From assembly GCF_002727065.1 (NCBI RefSeq), contig NZ_PDVP01000003.1, positions 186,001-250,000 on the forward strand: DNA of 64,000 bases, given 5' to 3'. The notes beneath the pieces were generated by a model. It was not told the origin of the DNA and made no database searches. It saw only the letters and a program-made list of their open reading frames with translations. The DNA is from Zhengella mangrovi (GTDB lineage Bacteria > Pseudomonadota > Alphaproteobacteria > Rhizobiales > Rhizobiaceae). Below, in pieces: positions 1-9,844 of the stretch. The position numbers and the translations under genes are program-made. Positions within the stretch are counted from its first letter, which is position 1, and every line of letters starts with the position of its first letter.

Positions 1-137
1 GGTTTCTTACCTTTTGTAACCACGGGATAGACAGCCAGAAGGCAGATCAAGATATTGATTTCATTAACATAAGCGAGGGAGATGACGGTTTCCCGATCAC
101 CCCCCTCACCCGATCTGTTACACGCAGTTACGTTGAC

Positions 138-1883
138 CTAGTTGGCTTGCCGGCGAAGGAACGCCGGAATCTCCAGTTGATCGTCATCGTGGCCGGACGG
201 AGCCGACGGCGTGATTCGTCCAGTATCGTCGAGCTGGCCGCGGCGCGGCGCATAAAGCTGTGCGTCCTGGGGCGCGGCGCGCCGCATCTCGGGCGCCGGC
301 TGACGCAGCTGCGGTTCGCGCGGAGCGCTCGCCGCGGTCGCAGGCTTGAGCGAGGCGGAGGGTTCGTCCTCGCGCCGCGACAGGCCGTTCGTCAGGCGCT
401 TGAGCAGCCCCATGGGACCACGCTCCTCATGGTCGCCTGCCGGTGCGGCAGACGCCGTGCGGGCTTCCATTTCCGCCTTCACGACCGGCGGGAAGTCTTC
501 CACGCGCGGCATCCGGGGAGCCTCGGCCGCCGGCTGCTGCGGAACCGGCCGCGGCTGGGCGGCGACCGGTGCCTGGACAGGCGCGGCCTGGGCTGCCGGC
601 TGGACCGGCGCAGGGGCCGGTTGCGGCCTCGCCTGAGCGGCAGCCTGTTCCGGCTGGCCCTGGAAAAGGCGGCTGGCCGGACGGAAATCCTCGGCCTGCG
701 GCTGGGCGGAAAATTCCGCTTCGGCGCGGGCGATCGCAGAGGCAACCGGGTCGGCAGGACGCGGTGCGGCCTGCTGGGCGGTTGCGGCCGGCGCCATCTG
801 CGGGCGGGCCTGCGGCTGCACCGGTGCCTGCGCGGGTGCGCTCGCCGCAGCCGGCTGCTGTGCGGCCGGCTTGGCCATGCTGCGCACTTCCAGCGGCGGG
901 GCCTTCGCCGCACCGGCCGTGTTCTCAATGCCGGTCGCGACGACCGACACGCGGATCACCCCCTCGAGGTCTTCATCGAAGGTCGCGCCGAGAATGATGT
1001 TGGCATCCTGGTCGACCTCTTCGCGAATGCGCGTTGCCGCCTCGTCCACTTCGTAGAGGGTCAGGTCGCGACCGCCGGTAATGGAGATCAGCAGGCCCTG
1101 GGCGCCCTTCATCGAGGATTCGTCGAGCAGCGGGTTGGCGATCGCCGCCTCGGCCGCTGCCATGGCACGGCCTTCGCCGGAGGCCTCGCCGGTGCCCATC
1201 ATCGCCTTGCCCATTTCGCGCATGACGGAGCGGACGTCGGCGAAGTCGAGGTTGATCAGACCTTCCTTGACCATGAGATCGGTGATGCAGGCCACGCCCG
1301 AGTAGAGCACCTGGTCGGCCATGGCGAAGGCATCGGCGAACGTGGTCTTCTCGTTGGCGATCCGGAACAGGTTCTGGTTCGGGATGACGATCAGCGTATC
1401 GACGCTCTTCTGCAGGTCCTCGATGCCGGTATCGGCCAGGCGCATCCGCCGCTGTCCCTCGAAATGGAACGGCTTGGTGACGACGCCGACGGTCAGGATG
1501 CCCTTCTCACGGGCGGCGCGCGCCACGACGGGAGCGGCGCCGGTGCCGGTGCCACCGCCCATGCCCGCGGTCACGAAGCACATGTGGGTATTGGAAAGAT
1601 GATCGATGATCTCGTCGATGCATTCTTCCGCCGCGGCGCGTCCCACTTCCGGCTGCGATCCCGCGCCGAGCCCCTCGGTGACATGGGCGCCGAGCTGGAT
1701 GATGCGTTCGGCCTTGGACATGGCCAGCGCCTGGGCATCGGTATTCGCGACAACGAAATCAACGCCGCGCAGACCGGCGGTGATCATGTTGTTGACGGCA
1801 TTGCCGCCGCCGCCGCCGACACCGAAGACGGTGATGCGTGGCTTGAGTTCCGTGATGTCGGGTTTCTGAAGGTTGATGCTCAT
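138..1883 (-). CDS. ftsZ: Cell division protein FtsZ
   Basis: Tubulin-like GTPase that polymerises into the Z ring at midcell. The glycine-rich N-terminal loop ([13 protein letters not shown], residues 21-33), the tubulin signature GGGTGTG (109-115) and the synergy loop NLDFADV (211-217) are all present. After the globular part (to about residue 325) comes a roughly 240-residue linker rich in Ala, Pro and Gln, then the C-terminal conserved peptide LEIPAFLRR (570-578) that binds FtsA and other tethers. The total of 581 residues is long compared with about 380 in E. coli but usual for Rhizobiales FtsZ1. It is the last gene of the dcw cluster, 85 bases after ftsA. An AGGA sequence precedes the ATG. 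The identity is certain. Confidence 0.99.
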   Translation of the reverse strand: MSINLQKPDITELKPRITVFGVGGGGGNAVNNMITAGLRGVDFVVANTDAQALAMSKAERIIQLGAHVTEGLGAGSQPEVGRAAAEECIDEIIDHLSNTHMCFVTAGMGGGTGTGAAPVVARAAREKGILTVGVVTKPFHFEGQRRMRLADTGIEDLQKSVDTLIVIPNQNLFRIANEKTTFADAFAMADQVLYSGVACITDLMVKEGLINLDFADVRSVMREMGKAMMGTGEASGEGRAMAAAEAAIANPLLDESSMKGAQGLLISITGGRDLTLYEVDEAATRIREEVDQDANIILGATFDEDLEGVIRVSVVATGIENTAGAAKAPPLEVRSMAKPAAQQPAAASAPAQAPVQPQARPQMAPAATAQQAAPRPADPVASAIARAEAEFSAQPQAEDFRPASRLFQGQPEQAAAQARPQPAPAPVQPAAQAAPVQAPVAAQPRPVPQQPAAEAPRMPRVEDFPPVVKAEMEARTASAAPAGDHEERGPMGLLKRLTNGLSRREDEPSASLKPATAASAPREPQLRQPAPEMRRAAPQDAQLYAPRRGQLDDTGRITPSAPSGHDDDQLEIPAFLRRQAN

Positions 1884-1968
1884 GGTCCTGTCCTTGTCCG
1901 CCTTTTCGTCTCGCCGCTACATGCCGCCGCGGCCTGTTTCCGTTCGGAGCTGCATGCTCCCGATGTTC

Positions 1969-3288
1969 TCAAAGATTGTCTCGCAGCCACTGGCCGACCC
2001 GGCTGAGCCGGCCACCGGTTCCCGTCAGCTTGCGGTTCCAAATCGAATGTTTCATCGCGCTGGTCTCCAGTCCTGCCACTTGCGGGTAGATCATCAGGCC
2101 TACCGTCGTCGAAAACGCCGGCCCCTTCGCTGCTGCCGGCAATCCGGCCACACCAAGCGGGCGGCCGACGCGCACGTTGCGCCCCAGGATCCGCCGCGCC
2201 ACTTCGGGCAATCCGTTGAGCTGCGCCGCACCGCCGGTCAGCACCACGCGGCGTCCGACCACGGCGCCATACCCGGAGGCATTGAGGCGATCGCGCACCT
2301 GCTCCAGCATTTCCTCGGTCCTGGCGCGGATGATGCGCGTCACGACCGCACGCGGCACCTGCTGGCCGTCCGTGGCATCACTGTCCTCGCCGTCGATGGC
2401 GGGAATGGACACGATATCCCGGTCGTCTGCCGCGCTCGGCAGGGCCGAGCCGTACATGGCCTTCAGCCGCTCGGCCGCTTCGACGCGCGTCGACAGGCCC
2501 CTCGCGAGGTCCATCGTGATGTGCCGCCCGCCCACCGGGATCGAATCCCCGTGAACGAAGCGGCCATTGACGAAAACCGCCATGGTCATCGTCCCGCCAC
2601 CGATATCGATGCAGGCCGCGCCCATTTCCGTCTCATCGTCGACAAGGGCCGCAAGACCGCTGGCATAAGGCGTCGCCACCATGCGTTCGACGGACAGGTG
2701 ACAGCGGTTCACTGCCAGTTCCAGGTTGCGCAGCGGCGCCGCATCGCCGGTCAGAACGTGCATGTCGACACCCAGCGTGTCGCCGATCATGCCGAGCGGA
2801 TCGCGGATGCCGCGCTCGCCGTCCAGCACATAGCCGGTCGGAAGCGAGTGGATGACCTGGCGCTCGGCCGCCTGCGCCTGGCGGGCACCGGCCTCGAGCA
2901 CCCTCTTGATGTCGTGCGCATCGGCCTCTTCGCCACCCAGGTTCACGGTCGCGGAATAGGTCTCGCTTTTGATCCGCCCGGCCGACACGTTCACGATCAG
3001 GGAATCGACCATGATGCCGGCCATGCGCTCGGCCGCGTCCACGGCATGGCGGATCGCTTTCTCGGCCCCGTCCAGATCGGTGATGACACCGGACTTGACC
3101 CCTTCGGAACGATGGTGGCCGATCCCGATCACGCGGATGTCATGCGTGCGTCCGCGCAGCATCGCGCCTTCGTCGCGGGGCATCAGCTTGGCGATGATGC
3201 AGCTGACCTTGGAGGACCCCACGTCGAGGACCGTCACCACGCCTGTGCGCCGCGCGGGGGAATTGGAAGATCCGGAAAGAAGGTTCAT
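1969..3288 (-). CDS. ftsA: Cell division protein FtsA
   Basis: Actin-like ATPase that tethers FtsZ to the inner membrane and recruits later divisome proteins. The phosphate-1 motif VLDVGSSKVSCII lies near residue 21 and the phosphate-2 motif CIDIGGGTMTMAVF near residue 210. The last residues (LSRVGQWLRDNL) form the expected amphipathic membrane-targeting helix. At 439 residues it matches alphaproteobacterial FtsA. Its ATG overlaps the ftsQ stop by 4 bases, so translation is probably coupled; ftsZ follows after 85 bases. Confidence 0.98.
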   Translation of the reverse strand: MNLLSGSSNSPARRTGVVTVLDVGSSKVSCIIAKLMPRDEGAMLRGRTHDIRVIGIGHHRSEGVKSGVITDLDGAEKAIRHAVDAAERMAGIMVDSLIVNVSAGRIKSETYSATVNLGGEEADAHDIKRVLEAGARQAQAAERQVIHSLPTGYVLDGERGIRDPLGMIGDTLGVDMHVLTGDAAPLRNLELAVNRCHLSVERMVATPYASGLAALVDDETEMGAACIDIGGGTMTMAVFVNGRFVHGDSIPVGGRHITMDLARGLSTRVEAAERLKAMYGSALPSAADDRDIVSIPAIDGEDSDATDGQQVPRAVVTRIIRARTEEMLEQVRDRLNASGYGAVVGRRVVLTGGAAQLNGLPEVARRILGRNVRVGRPLGVAGLPAAAKGPAFSTTVGLMIYPQVAGLETSAMKHSIWNRKLTGTGGRLSRVGQWLRDNL

Positions 3289-4211
3289 GTCCGCCCCCGC
3301 CGCTTTTCGTCATGGACGATCTTGTCCATTTTCTCGCTGCGTTCCTTGGCGGCCGCCTCGCTCAGACGCACCGCGATCCGCTCGTCGAGCCGCATGTCGA
3401 TGGCCACGATATCCTTGTCGAGCAGGCCCTGGTCGGCCTGCAGCGCTACCAGCTTCTGGACAGCGGCAAGCTCGCCGCGTTCCGGCAGCTTCACCGTCAC
3501 GCCGTTGTCGAGGATCAGGTCCCACCGGCGGTCCGCCACGCGGACATACCCCTTCACGCGGCCGGCAATGCTCGGAAACCGCTTCATGCCCGCGATGAAC
3601 ATGCTCGCCTTCTCAGCCGCGCCGTCACCCACGACCAGCGGCAGGGCAGCAAACTTGCCATTCCTGTAGGGCGCGATCACCTTGCCGTCCTGCTCGATGA
3701 CCGAGATCGCGTCGCCCTGCTGCCAGAGCGCGAACGGTGTTCTTTCCGCCAGTTTCACCTGCAGCGTACCGGGATAGACCTTCTGGACAGAGGCTTCCTG
3801 GACCCAGGGCAGTTCGGCGATGCGCTCGCGCGCAGCTTCCGGCGAGAAGCCGGGCAGCGCCGTCCATCCGTCGAGATGAATGGCCCCCATAACGTCGATC
3901 TCGGACGTTTCGGAATTGCCGGCGATATCGATCTGCGAAATCGCGAAACCGGTATTGGATGCCAGCGCCGTGACGATGGCCGGCATGTGCCCGCCGAGAA
4001 CCGATCCGTAAAGCACGGTGGCGCCGAGAAAGCCGGCCGTCAGCACGCCGAAGGCATGAGACGGAACCTCGATGTCGCCGGATACGAGCCGGGCGGCATG
4101 GCGCATCGGGCGGCGCAGGAGGCGCGGCAGGACAATCCGCGACGAGGCGATGGCCGCGCCTGCGCGTCCTTCCGTCCGGTATCCTGCCTGTCCCTGTCTC
4201 AACGCATGCAT
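3285..4211 (-). CDS. ftsQ: Cell division protein FtsQ
   Basis: Bitopic divisome protein of the FtsQBL subcomplex. A basic cytoplasmic N-terminus is followed by one membrane segment (about residues 52-72). A periplasmic POTRA domain follows ([21 protein letters not shown], near 90-110), then the FtsQ/DivIB domain containing [20 protein letters not shown]. The 308 residues fit Rhizobiales FtsQ. The start overlaps the end of ddl by 13 bases and the stop overlaps the ftsA start by 4, so ddl-ftsQ-ftsA reads as one coupled unit. Confidence 0.96.
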   Translation of the reverse strand: MHALRQGQAGYRTEGRAGAAIASSRIVLPRLLRRPMRHAARLVSGDIEVPSHAFGVLTAGFLGATVLYGSVLGGHMPAIVTALASNTGFAISQIDIAGNSETSEIDVMGAIHLDGWTALPGFSPEAARERIAELPWVQEASVQKVYPGTLQVKLAERTPFALWQQGDAISVIEQDGKVIAPYRNGKFAALPLVVGDGAAEKASMFIAGMKRFPSIAGRVKGYVRVADRRWDLILDNGVTVKLPERGELAAVQKLVALQADQGLLDKDIVAIDMRLDERIAVRLSEAAAKERSEKMDKIVHDEKRRGRT

Positions 4212-5125
4212 GATGCGTCCTCCACCATCCAGCTCACGAACTCACCGAAGCTATGGCCTGCATGCTGTGCCAGTTCCGGCGCCAGCGATGTGGGCGTCAT
4301 TCCCGGTTGCGTGTTGACCTCCAGCCAGATGAGTTCGCCCTGTTCGGAGTGGCGATCGTCGTAACGGAAATCGGAACGGGTCACCCCGCGGCATCCGAGG
4401 ACCTGATGAGCCTTCAGCGCCAGTGTCTGTATTTTTTGGTAAATATTTGGTGAAAGATTTGCGGGACATTCATGCCGTGACCCGCCTGTCACGTACTTTG
4501 AATCATAATCGTAGAACTGGTGGCCGACCGGGACGATCTCGGTGACACCAAGCGCAACATCGCCCATCACCGCGCATGTCAGTTCGCGGCCGTGAATGAA
4601 GCGCTCGACCATGACACGGTCACCGTATTTCCAGTCGGCAGACGTGATGACCTGGGGCGGATGCGGCTGGTCCTCCTTGACGATCACGACACCGAAACTC
4701 GAGCCTTCGGCCACCGGCTTCACCACGTAGGGCGGCTTCATCGGGTGGGCGGAGGTGAAATCGAAACGGTTCATCACCTTCGACTCGGCCACGGGCATGC
4801 CAGACGCCTTGGCGAGTTTCTTGGACTTCTCCTTGTCCATGGCCAGCGCTGACGCGAGAACGCCGGAATGCGTGTAGGGTATCTGCAGATACTCCAGCAC
4901 GCCCTGGATCGTGCCATCCTCGCCGAAGGGGCCGTGCAGCGCATTGAAGGCAACGTCCGGCTTCAGGTCGGCGAGCACGCTGGCAACATCACGATCGACA
5001 TCGACGCGGGTGACCTCGTAGCCTTCCGACTCGAGCGCATCCGCGCAGGCCGTTCCCGAAGCCAGGCTGACGGGACGCTCGGACGAAAAACCGCCCATTA
5101 GCACCGCCACATGCTTCCTAGCCAT
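4199..5125 (-). CDS. ddl: D-alanine--D-alanine ligase
   Basis: ATP-grasp ligase making D-Ala-D-Ala for the peptidoglycan stem peptide. Visible are the N-terminal [17 protein letters not shown], the ATP-grasp segments [15 protein letters not shown] and [13 protein letters not shown], and the C-terminal metal/substrate motif [18 protein letters not shown]. The frame stays open to 5365, but I chose the ATG at 5125 because a GGGAGAGG ribosome binding site sits about 8 bases upstream, the protein then begins at the conserved strand, and 308 residues is the family length. It is preceded by a 349-base gap after the inserted acyltransferase gene, which may hold its own promoter. Confidence 0.97.
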   Translation of the reverse strand: MARKHVAVLMGGFSSERPVSLASGTACADALESEGYEVTRVDVDRDVASVLADLKPDVAFNALHGPFGEDGTIQGVLEYLQIPYTHSGVLASALAMDKEKSKKLAKASGMPVAESKVMNRFDFTSAHPMKPPYVVKPVAEGSSFGVVIVKEDQPHPPQVITSADWKYGDRVMVERFIHGRELTCAVMGDVALGVTEIVPVGHQFYDYDSKYVTGGSRHECPANLSPNIYQKIQTLALKAHQVLGCRGVTRSDFRYDDRHSEQGELIWLEVNTQPGMTPTSLAPELAQHAGHSFGEFVSWMVEDASCMR

Positions 5126-5474
5126 TTGCCGATCCCTCTCCCGCATCCCGATGGGAAATGCGCAATACAAAATTCCTCGACCGGACCGATTGCCCGGCCG
5201 CGCACCACGCGCGCCTACGCGACTCAATGATGAAACCCCTGACACCAAGGAATCAGAGAGTTGATTCTCTGGCAAGAGCGGAGGCCAAAATCCTGATTCG
5301 GACGCGCACTGGTAACGGACCGACGGTGCGCCCGAGAAAGTTAACAGCGCGTTTACCTTGTTCACTAACCGGATAAAAAGTTTTGCCGGTGACGGCCCCG
5401 CTCGGGACCGCGTTCCAGTTCGCTTTGCGCCGGATCATGGTCCGGCGCCATCGCCCTGCAGAACGCTGCCGATA
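5126..5474 (-). other. Non-coding gap upstream of ddl-ftsQAZ, probable regulatory region
   Basis: This 349-base stretch is the only long gap inside the dcw cluster. It holds four GANTC sites at 5221, 5250, 5263 and 5295 (the target of the CcrM methyltransferase of Alphaproteobacteria), an inverted repeat GAATCA/TGATTC at 5250-5267, and a CtrA-like site at 5341-5355. No convincing gene was found in it. I infer that it carries a promoter for ddl, ftsQ, ftsA and ftsZ; no clear -35/-10 pair could be assigned. Confidence 0.5.
5341..5355 (-). promoter_or_regulatory. Candidate CtrA-binding site
   Basis: On the minus strand this reads TAAA, seven bases, TTAA followed by C, one mismatch from the CtrA consensus TTAA-N7-TTAA. 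It lies 216-230 bases upstream of the ddl ATG. CtrA control of ftsQA and ftsZ is known in Caulobacter. That this site is used here is inference from motif and position only. Confidence 0.35.
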
Positions 5475-7439
5475 TCAGCCGGAGGAAGCCGAGCGATCAA
5501 AAAGCCATTGGAAATAAGACGGATAGCGCTCGACGATATGATACACGCCGGAAGGGAACAGGTGATCCCGGTCACGAAAGAACAGGACACCCTCCGTGTC
5601 TGGACGGCAGGCATCGGCTTGGCAGAAGGCTGGCAGGACATCTAGCGCCTTCACATCGGCTTCGTCCCGGGCAACAGCGGCAAGTTCGTCGATGACGCCA
5701 CCATAGAGCGCTGTCATCTCTGGCGTTGAAATCGCGCAGCCGTCTTTGCCCCTTCCCTGCAGGGTCGCCGTATGGACGCATTCCAGGGCATTCCGCTCGA
5801 AGCGCGGGACCGGGCCGAGCAGCAGCACGCGGGCGCCGATCCCGGTGAACCGGCGAACCAGCGAAGCCAGGACTGACCGGTCCGGCACCGATCCAGGGGC
5901 AAACAGTGACGTCAGGATGACAGCGACAGGCTTTTTCTCCGCGGAAACAATGGTTTCGAGCGGTCCGATGAGATTGGCGCATCGGTTCTTCAGCCCGGCC
6001 TCCCGGTTCTCCGGGGCAAACCAGCGGAGTTGACAGCCTCCGCGCGCGAGAGAGACCGTGTTCAGCCCGTTCCTGCGGGCGATTGCCGCCATGGCCGGGT
6101 AGAGCGCATCGGCATGGGAATCCCCCAGGATAAGCACGTAGTCTTCCTGCAGGCAGTGCCCCGGAATACTGGCATCGGTCCGGATGCGGCAACCCGTATC
6201 CAGCACGCCTTCGCCGTCCACCGAGTAGGTTTGGCGGATCTCGTGGTCATTGGCCAACAGACCGAGATAGGTGACGCCGCCGCCGGCTCCGGCCATCAGG
6301 AAGACGCTGGCAAACCCGGCGGCGAAAATCCGGCCCGATTTGCGGCTGAGCACGCCCGTCTGGCGCCAGCGGCGGACCGGGCGCTCGACGAGAATATAGG
6401 TGGCGCTTGCCAGGACCAGGCCAAGCACGCCGCCGAGCATGAGGTCCGCGAAAAGATCGGGGGCAACGCGCGTCATCCGCCCGAAGGCGAGCAAGGGCCA
6501 GTGCCAGAGGTACCAGCCATACGAGACCAGGCCGATGGCGACCGCGGGCCGAAGCGACAGCAGGCGCGCGACGCCTGTTGTCGGATCCGCCAGGGATACC
6601 GCGATCATCAGGACGGTGCCGGCGACCGGGAGGATGGCCAGCCAGCCGGGCCAGAGGCTGGTTTCCGACAGCAGGGTGACCGTCAGGGCGACGAGCACGG
6701 CGCCGGCATATCCGAGCACCTCGAGCGCGAACCGGGGAAACCGGGATAGTGCGGCCACGGCGGATGGCACGATCATGCCGCCGGCAACGAACTCCCAGGC
6801 CCGGAAAGGTGTCAGGTAGAAGGCTGCGTTCCGATCGGCAGTGCTGGTCCACAGGATGCAGGCGACGAGCGAGACCACGCCGATTCCGAGCGCGGCACCG
6901 GGTCCGGCATGGCGAACACCGCGCCGGCCAAGCCAGGCGAGGAACAGGATCAGCACGGGGACGACCAGGTAGAACTGTTCTTCGACCGACAGCGTCCAGG
7001 TATGCAACAGCGGCTTGAACTGGGCCGCTGTATCGAAATAGCCCTGCTCCAGGAAAAACAGGATATTGCTGATCATCAGGGGGGCAGCGACGGCCGACTT
7101 GGCAAAACTCTCGTAGGCGTCGGGCACGAACAGGAAAAGCGGCGCTGCCAGTACAGTGCAGGCAAGCACGAGCAGGAACAGCGGGAGGATGCGCAGGGTC
7201 CGCCGGGCATAGAACCGCACGAGAGAGAATTCATCCCGCACGACTTCGGAGCGGATGTGGCCGATGATGAGGAAGCCGGAAATCACGAAGAACATGTCGA
7301 CGCCGGCGTATCCGCCGGAGAAACCGGGCAACTTGCTGTGGTTGAGGACGACCGCGAGGACGGCAATGGCGCGCAGGCCATCCACGAACGGCATGTAGCC
7401 TGTGAAAGCAACATGTTCCGTCTGTTCCGAACGCGCCAT
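5475..7439 (-). CDS. Membrane acyltransferase (AT3) fused to a SGNH domain, inserted in the dcw cluster
   Basis: Predicted O-acyltransferase of the OafA/OatA type (654 residues). The first 370 or so residues are an AT3 integral membrane domain of about ten segments with the family motif R-x10-H (R23 to H34) and GYAGVDMFFVISGFLI. The C-terminal part (about 435-654) is a periplasmic SGNH hydrolase-like domain with nucleophile block ILGDSHAD (S441) and DRDHLFPSG carrying the Asp-x-x-His pair (D623, H626). Its ATG lies 8 bases after the murB stop, so it is probably translated with murB. This layout matches peptidoglycan or polysaccharide O-acetyltransferases. Its position in the cell wall operon favours a peptidoglycan-related glycan as acceptor, but O-antigen or exopolysaccharide acylation cannot be excluded. 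Confidence 0.85.
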   Translation of the reverse strand: MARSEQTEHVAFTGYMPFVDGLRAIAVLAVVLNHSKLPGFSGGYAGVDMFFVISGFLIIGHIRSEVVRDEFSLVRFYARRTLRILPLFLLVLACTVLAAPLFLFVPDAYESFAKSAVAAPLMISNILFFLEQGYFDTAAQFKPLLHTWTLSVEEQFYLVVPVLILFLAWLGRRGVRHAGPGAALGIGVVSLVACILWTSTADRNAAFYLTPFRAWEFVAGGMIVPSAVAALSRFPRFALEVLGYAGAVLVALTVTLLSETSLWPGWLAILPVAGTVLMIAVSLADPTTGVARLLSLRPAVAIGLVSYGWYLWHWPLLAFGRMTRVAPDLFADLMLGGVLGLVLASATYILVERPVRRWRQTGVLSRKSGRIFAAGFASVFLMAGAGGGVTYLGLLANDHEIRQTYSVDGEGVLDTGCRIRTDASIPGHCLQEDYVLILGDSHADALYPAMAAIARRNGLNTVSLARGGCQLRWFAPENREAGLKNRCANLIGPLETIVSAEKKPVAVILTSLFAPGSVPDRSVLASLVRRFTGIGARVLLLGPVPRFERNALECVHTATLQGRGKDGCAISTPEMTALYGGVIDELAAVARDEADVKALDVLPAFCQADACRPDTEGVLFFRDRDHLFPSGVYHIVERYPSYFQWLFDRSASSG

Positions 7440-7447
7440 GGGGATCG

Positions 7448-8419
7448 TCAGTCCGCCTGTCCCAGGAAGGGCATGACCTCCCCGCCGGCACGGAATTCAC
7501 CCAGGCGCTTGATCTCCCAGTGCAACGCGATGCCGCTTTGGGCGAGAACACGCGCGCGCACCGTCTCTCCCAGCAGTTCGAGATCGTGGCTGGAGGCTTC
7601 CCCCGTATTGATCATGAAATTGCAGTGAAGCGGCGACATCTGCGCCGCCCCGATCATCAGTCCACGGCATCCGGCCCGGTCGATTTCCTTCCAGGCCGAT
7701 GTGCCGTCAGGGTTCTTGAAGGTCGAACCCCCGGTCTTTTCCTTCACCGGCTGAACGGTCTCCCGGTGAAGCTGGACCTCGTCCATGGCCGCCTGGATTG
7801 CAGCTTTTTCCCCGGGTTCGCCGCGCAGCAGCGCCGAGGTGAAAAAGTAGGCGTCCGGAGCGTTGGAATGGCGGTAGGAATAGCCCATGTCGGCGTTCGA
7901 CAGCACGTGCAGGTTTCCCTGCCGGTCAATTGCGCGAACCTCGACGACGCGCTCGCGGGTCTCCACCCCGTTGGCACCCGCGTTCATGCGCAAGGCACCG
8001 CCGATGGCTCCCGGGATGCCATGGTAGAAGTGAAAGCCGGCAATGCCGGCGTCGCGGGCAGCCGCGGCCAGTGCCTTGTCCGGCACACGGACGCCGGCCC
8101 GAAGCGTCAGGTCATCCACCTGGTCGATCTTGCCGAACCCCTTGACGGACGGGCGCACGACGAACCCCTTGATACCGCCGTCCCGCACAAGCAGGTTGGA
8201 CCCGACGCCGACCGGCAGGACGGGAATGTCATCCGGGATCGCACGCATGAAAGCCGCGAGGTCGTCTTCGTCTGCCGGCTGAAACAGGACCTCGGCCGGC
8301 CCGCCGGTACGGAACCAGGTCACCGCGTTCATCGGCGCATTCGGCGTCAGCGAGCCGCGCAGCCCGTCAAGCCGGCTGCCAAGGGACTTCAGCAGGGTCT
8401 CGCCGTCAACGGCCGCCAT
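7448..8419 (-). CDS. murB: UDP-N-acetylmuramate dehydrogenase MurB
   Basis: FAD enzyme reducing UDP-GlcNAc-enolpyruvate to UDP-MurNAc in the cytoplasm. FAD-binding motifs [12 protein letters not shown] and [13 protein letters not shown] are present, as are [26 protein letters not shown], the catalytic serine block [10 protein letters not shown], and the C-terminal glutamate region HWEIKRLGE. The start at 8419 gives 323 residues and a TGATG overlap with the murC stop; a longer version from 8464 would run into murC and adds no conserved sequence. An acyltransferase gene follows after 8 bases, where ddl would normally be expected. Confidence 0.97.
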   Translation of the reverse strand: MAAVDGETLLKSLGSRLDGLRGSLTPNAPMNAVTWFRTGGPAEVLFQPADEDDLAAFMRAIPDDIPVLPVGVGSNLLVRDGGIKGFVVRPSVKGFGKIDQVDDLTLRAGVRVPDKALAAAARDAGIAGFHFYHGIPGAIGGALRMNAGANGVETRERVVEVRAIDRQGNLHVLSNADMGYSYRHSNAPDAYFFTSALLRGEPGEKAAIQAAMDEVQLHRETVQPVKEKTGGSTFKNPDGTSAWKEIDRAGCRGLMIGAAQMSPLHCNFMINTGEASSHDLELLGETVRARVLAQSGIALHWEIKRLGEFRAGGEVMPFLGQAD

Positions 8420-9825
8420 CAGTTCTCCCCGCCGTTGAGATCCTTGGGCAACTGATAGGCCCATGCGGAAATGTTGCCTGCACCGAGCAGGACGACGTAG
8501 TCGCCGGGCTTGGCAAATTCGCGGACGAACGGCGCGATGGCCGGCTGGCCGTCGAGCAAGCGGACGTCGCGATGGCCGCCGGCCCGGATCTTTTCCACCA
8601 GCGTGTCCGAGCTGACGCCTTCGATGGGGTCTTCACCCGCCGGGTAGACCGGCACCACGCCGACCACGTCGGCATCGTTGAAGCAGGCCGCAAAATCATC
8701 GAAGAGATCGTGCAGGCGGCTGAAGCGGTGCGGCTGCGCAACGGCGATGACCCGGCCGCCGCAGGCGTCGCGGGCGGCGCGCAGCACCGCGCGGATCTCG
8801 ACCGGATGGTGGCCGTAATCGTCGAAGATCTCGACGCCGTTCCACGTTCCGGTATGGGTGAAACGGCGCTTCACGCCGCCAAAGGCATTGAGGCCGCTGC
8901 GAATGGAATCGGGCTCGAGGCCGAGTTCATGGGCCACCGCGATCGCCGCGACCGCGTTGGAGACATTGTGCCGGCCAGGCATGGGCAACCTCAAGCCGTC
9001 AAGCCGTGTTTCCGCGCCGGTCTTGCGGTCGCGGATCATCACGTCGAACACGGAAACCGGTCCATCCATCCGGTGGTTGGAGAACCGCACATCGGCCTGC
9101 GGGTTTTCGCCGTAGGTGATGATGCGGCGATCCTCGATCCGGCCGACAAGCGCCTGGACTTCCGGGTGATCGATGCACATGACACCGAACCCGTAGAACG
9201 GCACGTTCTCGACGAACTGCTTGAACGCATCGCGAACCCGGTCGAACGAGCCGTAGTGATCCAGGTGCTCCGGGTCGATATTGGTGACCACCGCCACGTC
9301 CGCCGGCAGCTTCAGGAAGGTCCCGTCGCTCTCGTCGGCTTCAACGACCATCCACTCGCCTTCGCCCATGCGCGCATTGGTGCCATAGGCGTTGATGATC
9401 CCGCCGTTGATGACGGTCGGGTCAAGCCCGCCGGCATCAAGCAGTGTCGCGATCATCGACGTCGTGGTCGTCTTTCCGTGTGTGCCGCCCACCGCGACCG
9501 CCTGTCGGAAACGCATCAGCTCGGCCAGCATCTCGGCACGCCGCACGATGGGCAGAACGCGGGCCCTTGCCGCCTGCAGTTCCGGGTTCGATTTCTTGAT
9601 GGCGGTCGAGACAACCACGACTTCGGCCTCGCCCAGGTTTTCGGCCTTGTGACCGACATGCACCGTGATCCCCTTCTCGCGAAGGCGCTGGACGTTGGCA
9701 TTGTCGGCCTGATCGGACCCCTGGACCTCGTAGCCGAGGTTGTGAAGCACCTCGGCGATGCCGCTCATGCCGATGCCCCCGATGCCGATGAAATGCACCG
9801 GCCCAATGTTCTGCGGCATCTTCAT
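8419..9825 (-). CDS. murC: UDP-N-acetylmuramate--L-alanine ligase MurC
   Basis: Mur ligase adding L-Ala to UDP-MurNAc. The N-terminal dinucleotide-like loop [14 protein letters not shown], the ATP loop [14 protein letters not shown] and the C-terminal domain with [10 protein letters not shown] are clear. I chose the ATG at 9825 (468 residues) because an AGGGAG site lies about 9 bases upstream and the protein then begins just before the conserved strand. The frame stays open to 9894, which would overlap murG. It lies 19 bases after murG and overlaps murB by one base. Confidence 0.97.
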   Translation of the reverse strand: MKMPQNIGPVHFIGIGGIGMSGIAEVLHNLGYEVQGSDQADNANVQRLREKGITVHVGHKAENLGEAEVVVVSTAIKKSNPELQAARARVLPIVRRAEMLAELMRFRQAVAVGGTHGKTTTTSMIATLLDAGGLDPTVINGGIINAYGTNARMGEGEWMVVEADESDGTFLKLPADVAVVTNIDPEHLDHYGSFDRVRDAFKQFVENVPFYGFGVMCIDHPEVQALVGRIEDRRIITYGENPQADVRFSNHRMDGPVSVFDVMIRDRKTGAETRLDGLRLPMPGRHNVSNAVAAIAVAHELGLEPDSIRSGLNAFGGVKRRFTHTGTWNGVEIFDDYGHHPVEIRAVLRAARDACGGRVIAVAQPHRFSRLHDLFDDFAACFNDADVVGVVPVYPAGEDPIEGVSSDTLVEKIRAGGHRDVRLLDGQPAIAPFVREFAKPGDYVVLLGAGNISAWAYQLPKDLNGGEN

Positions 9826-9844
9826 GCGCGCGCTCCCTGGTAGC

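Noticed and set aside
1-137. A terminator or gene start downstream of ftsZ.
   Set aside because: No stable hairpin with a T run and no coding frame could be found in this short edge segment; lpxC usually follows ftsZ but is outside the window.
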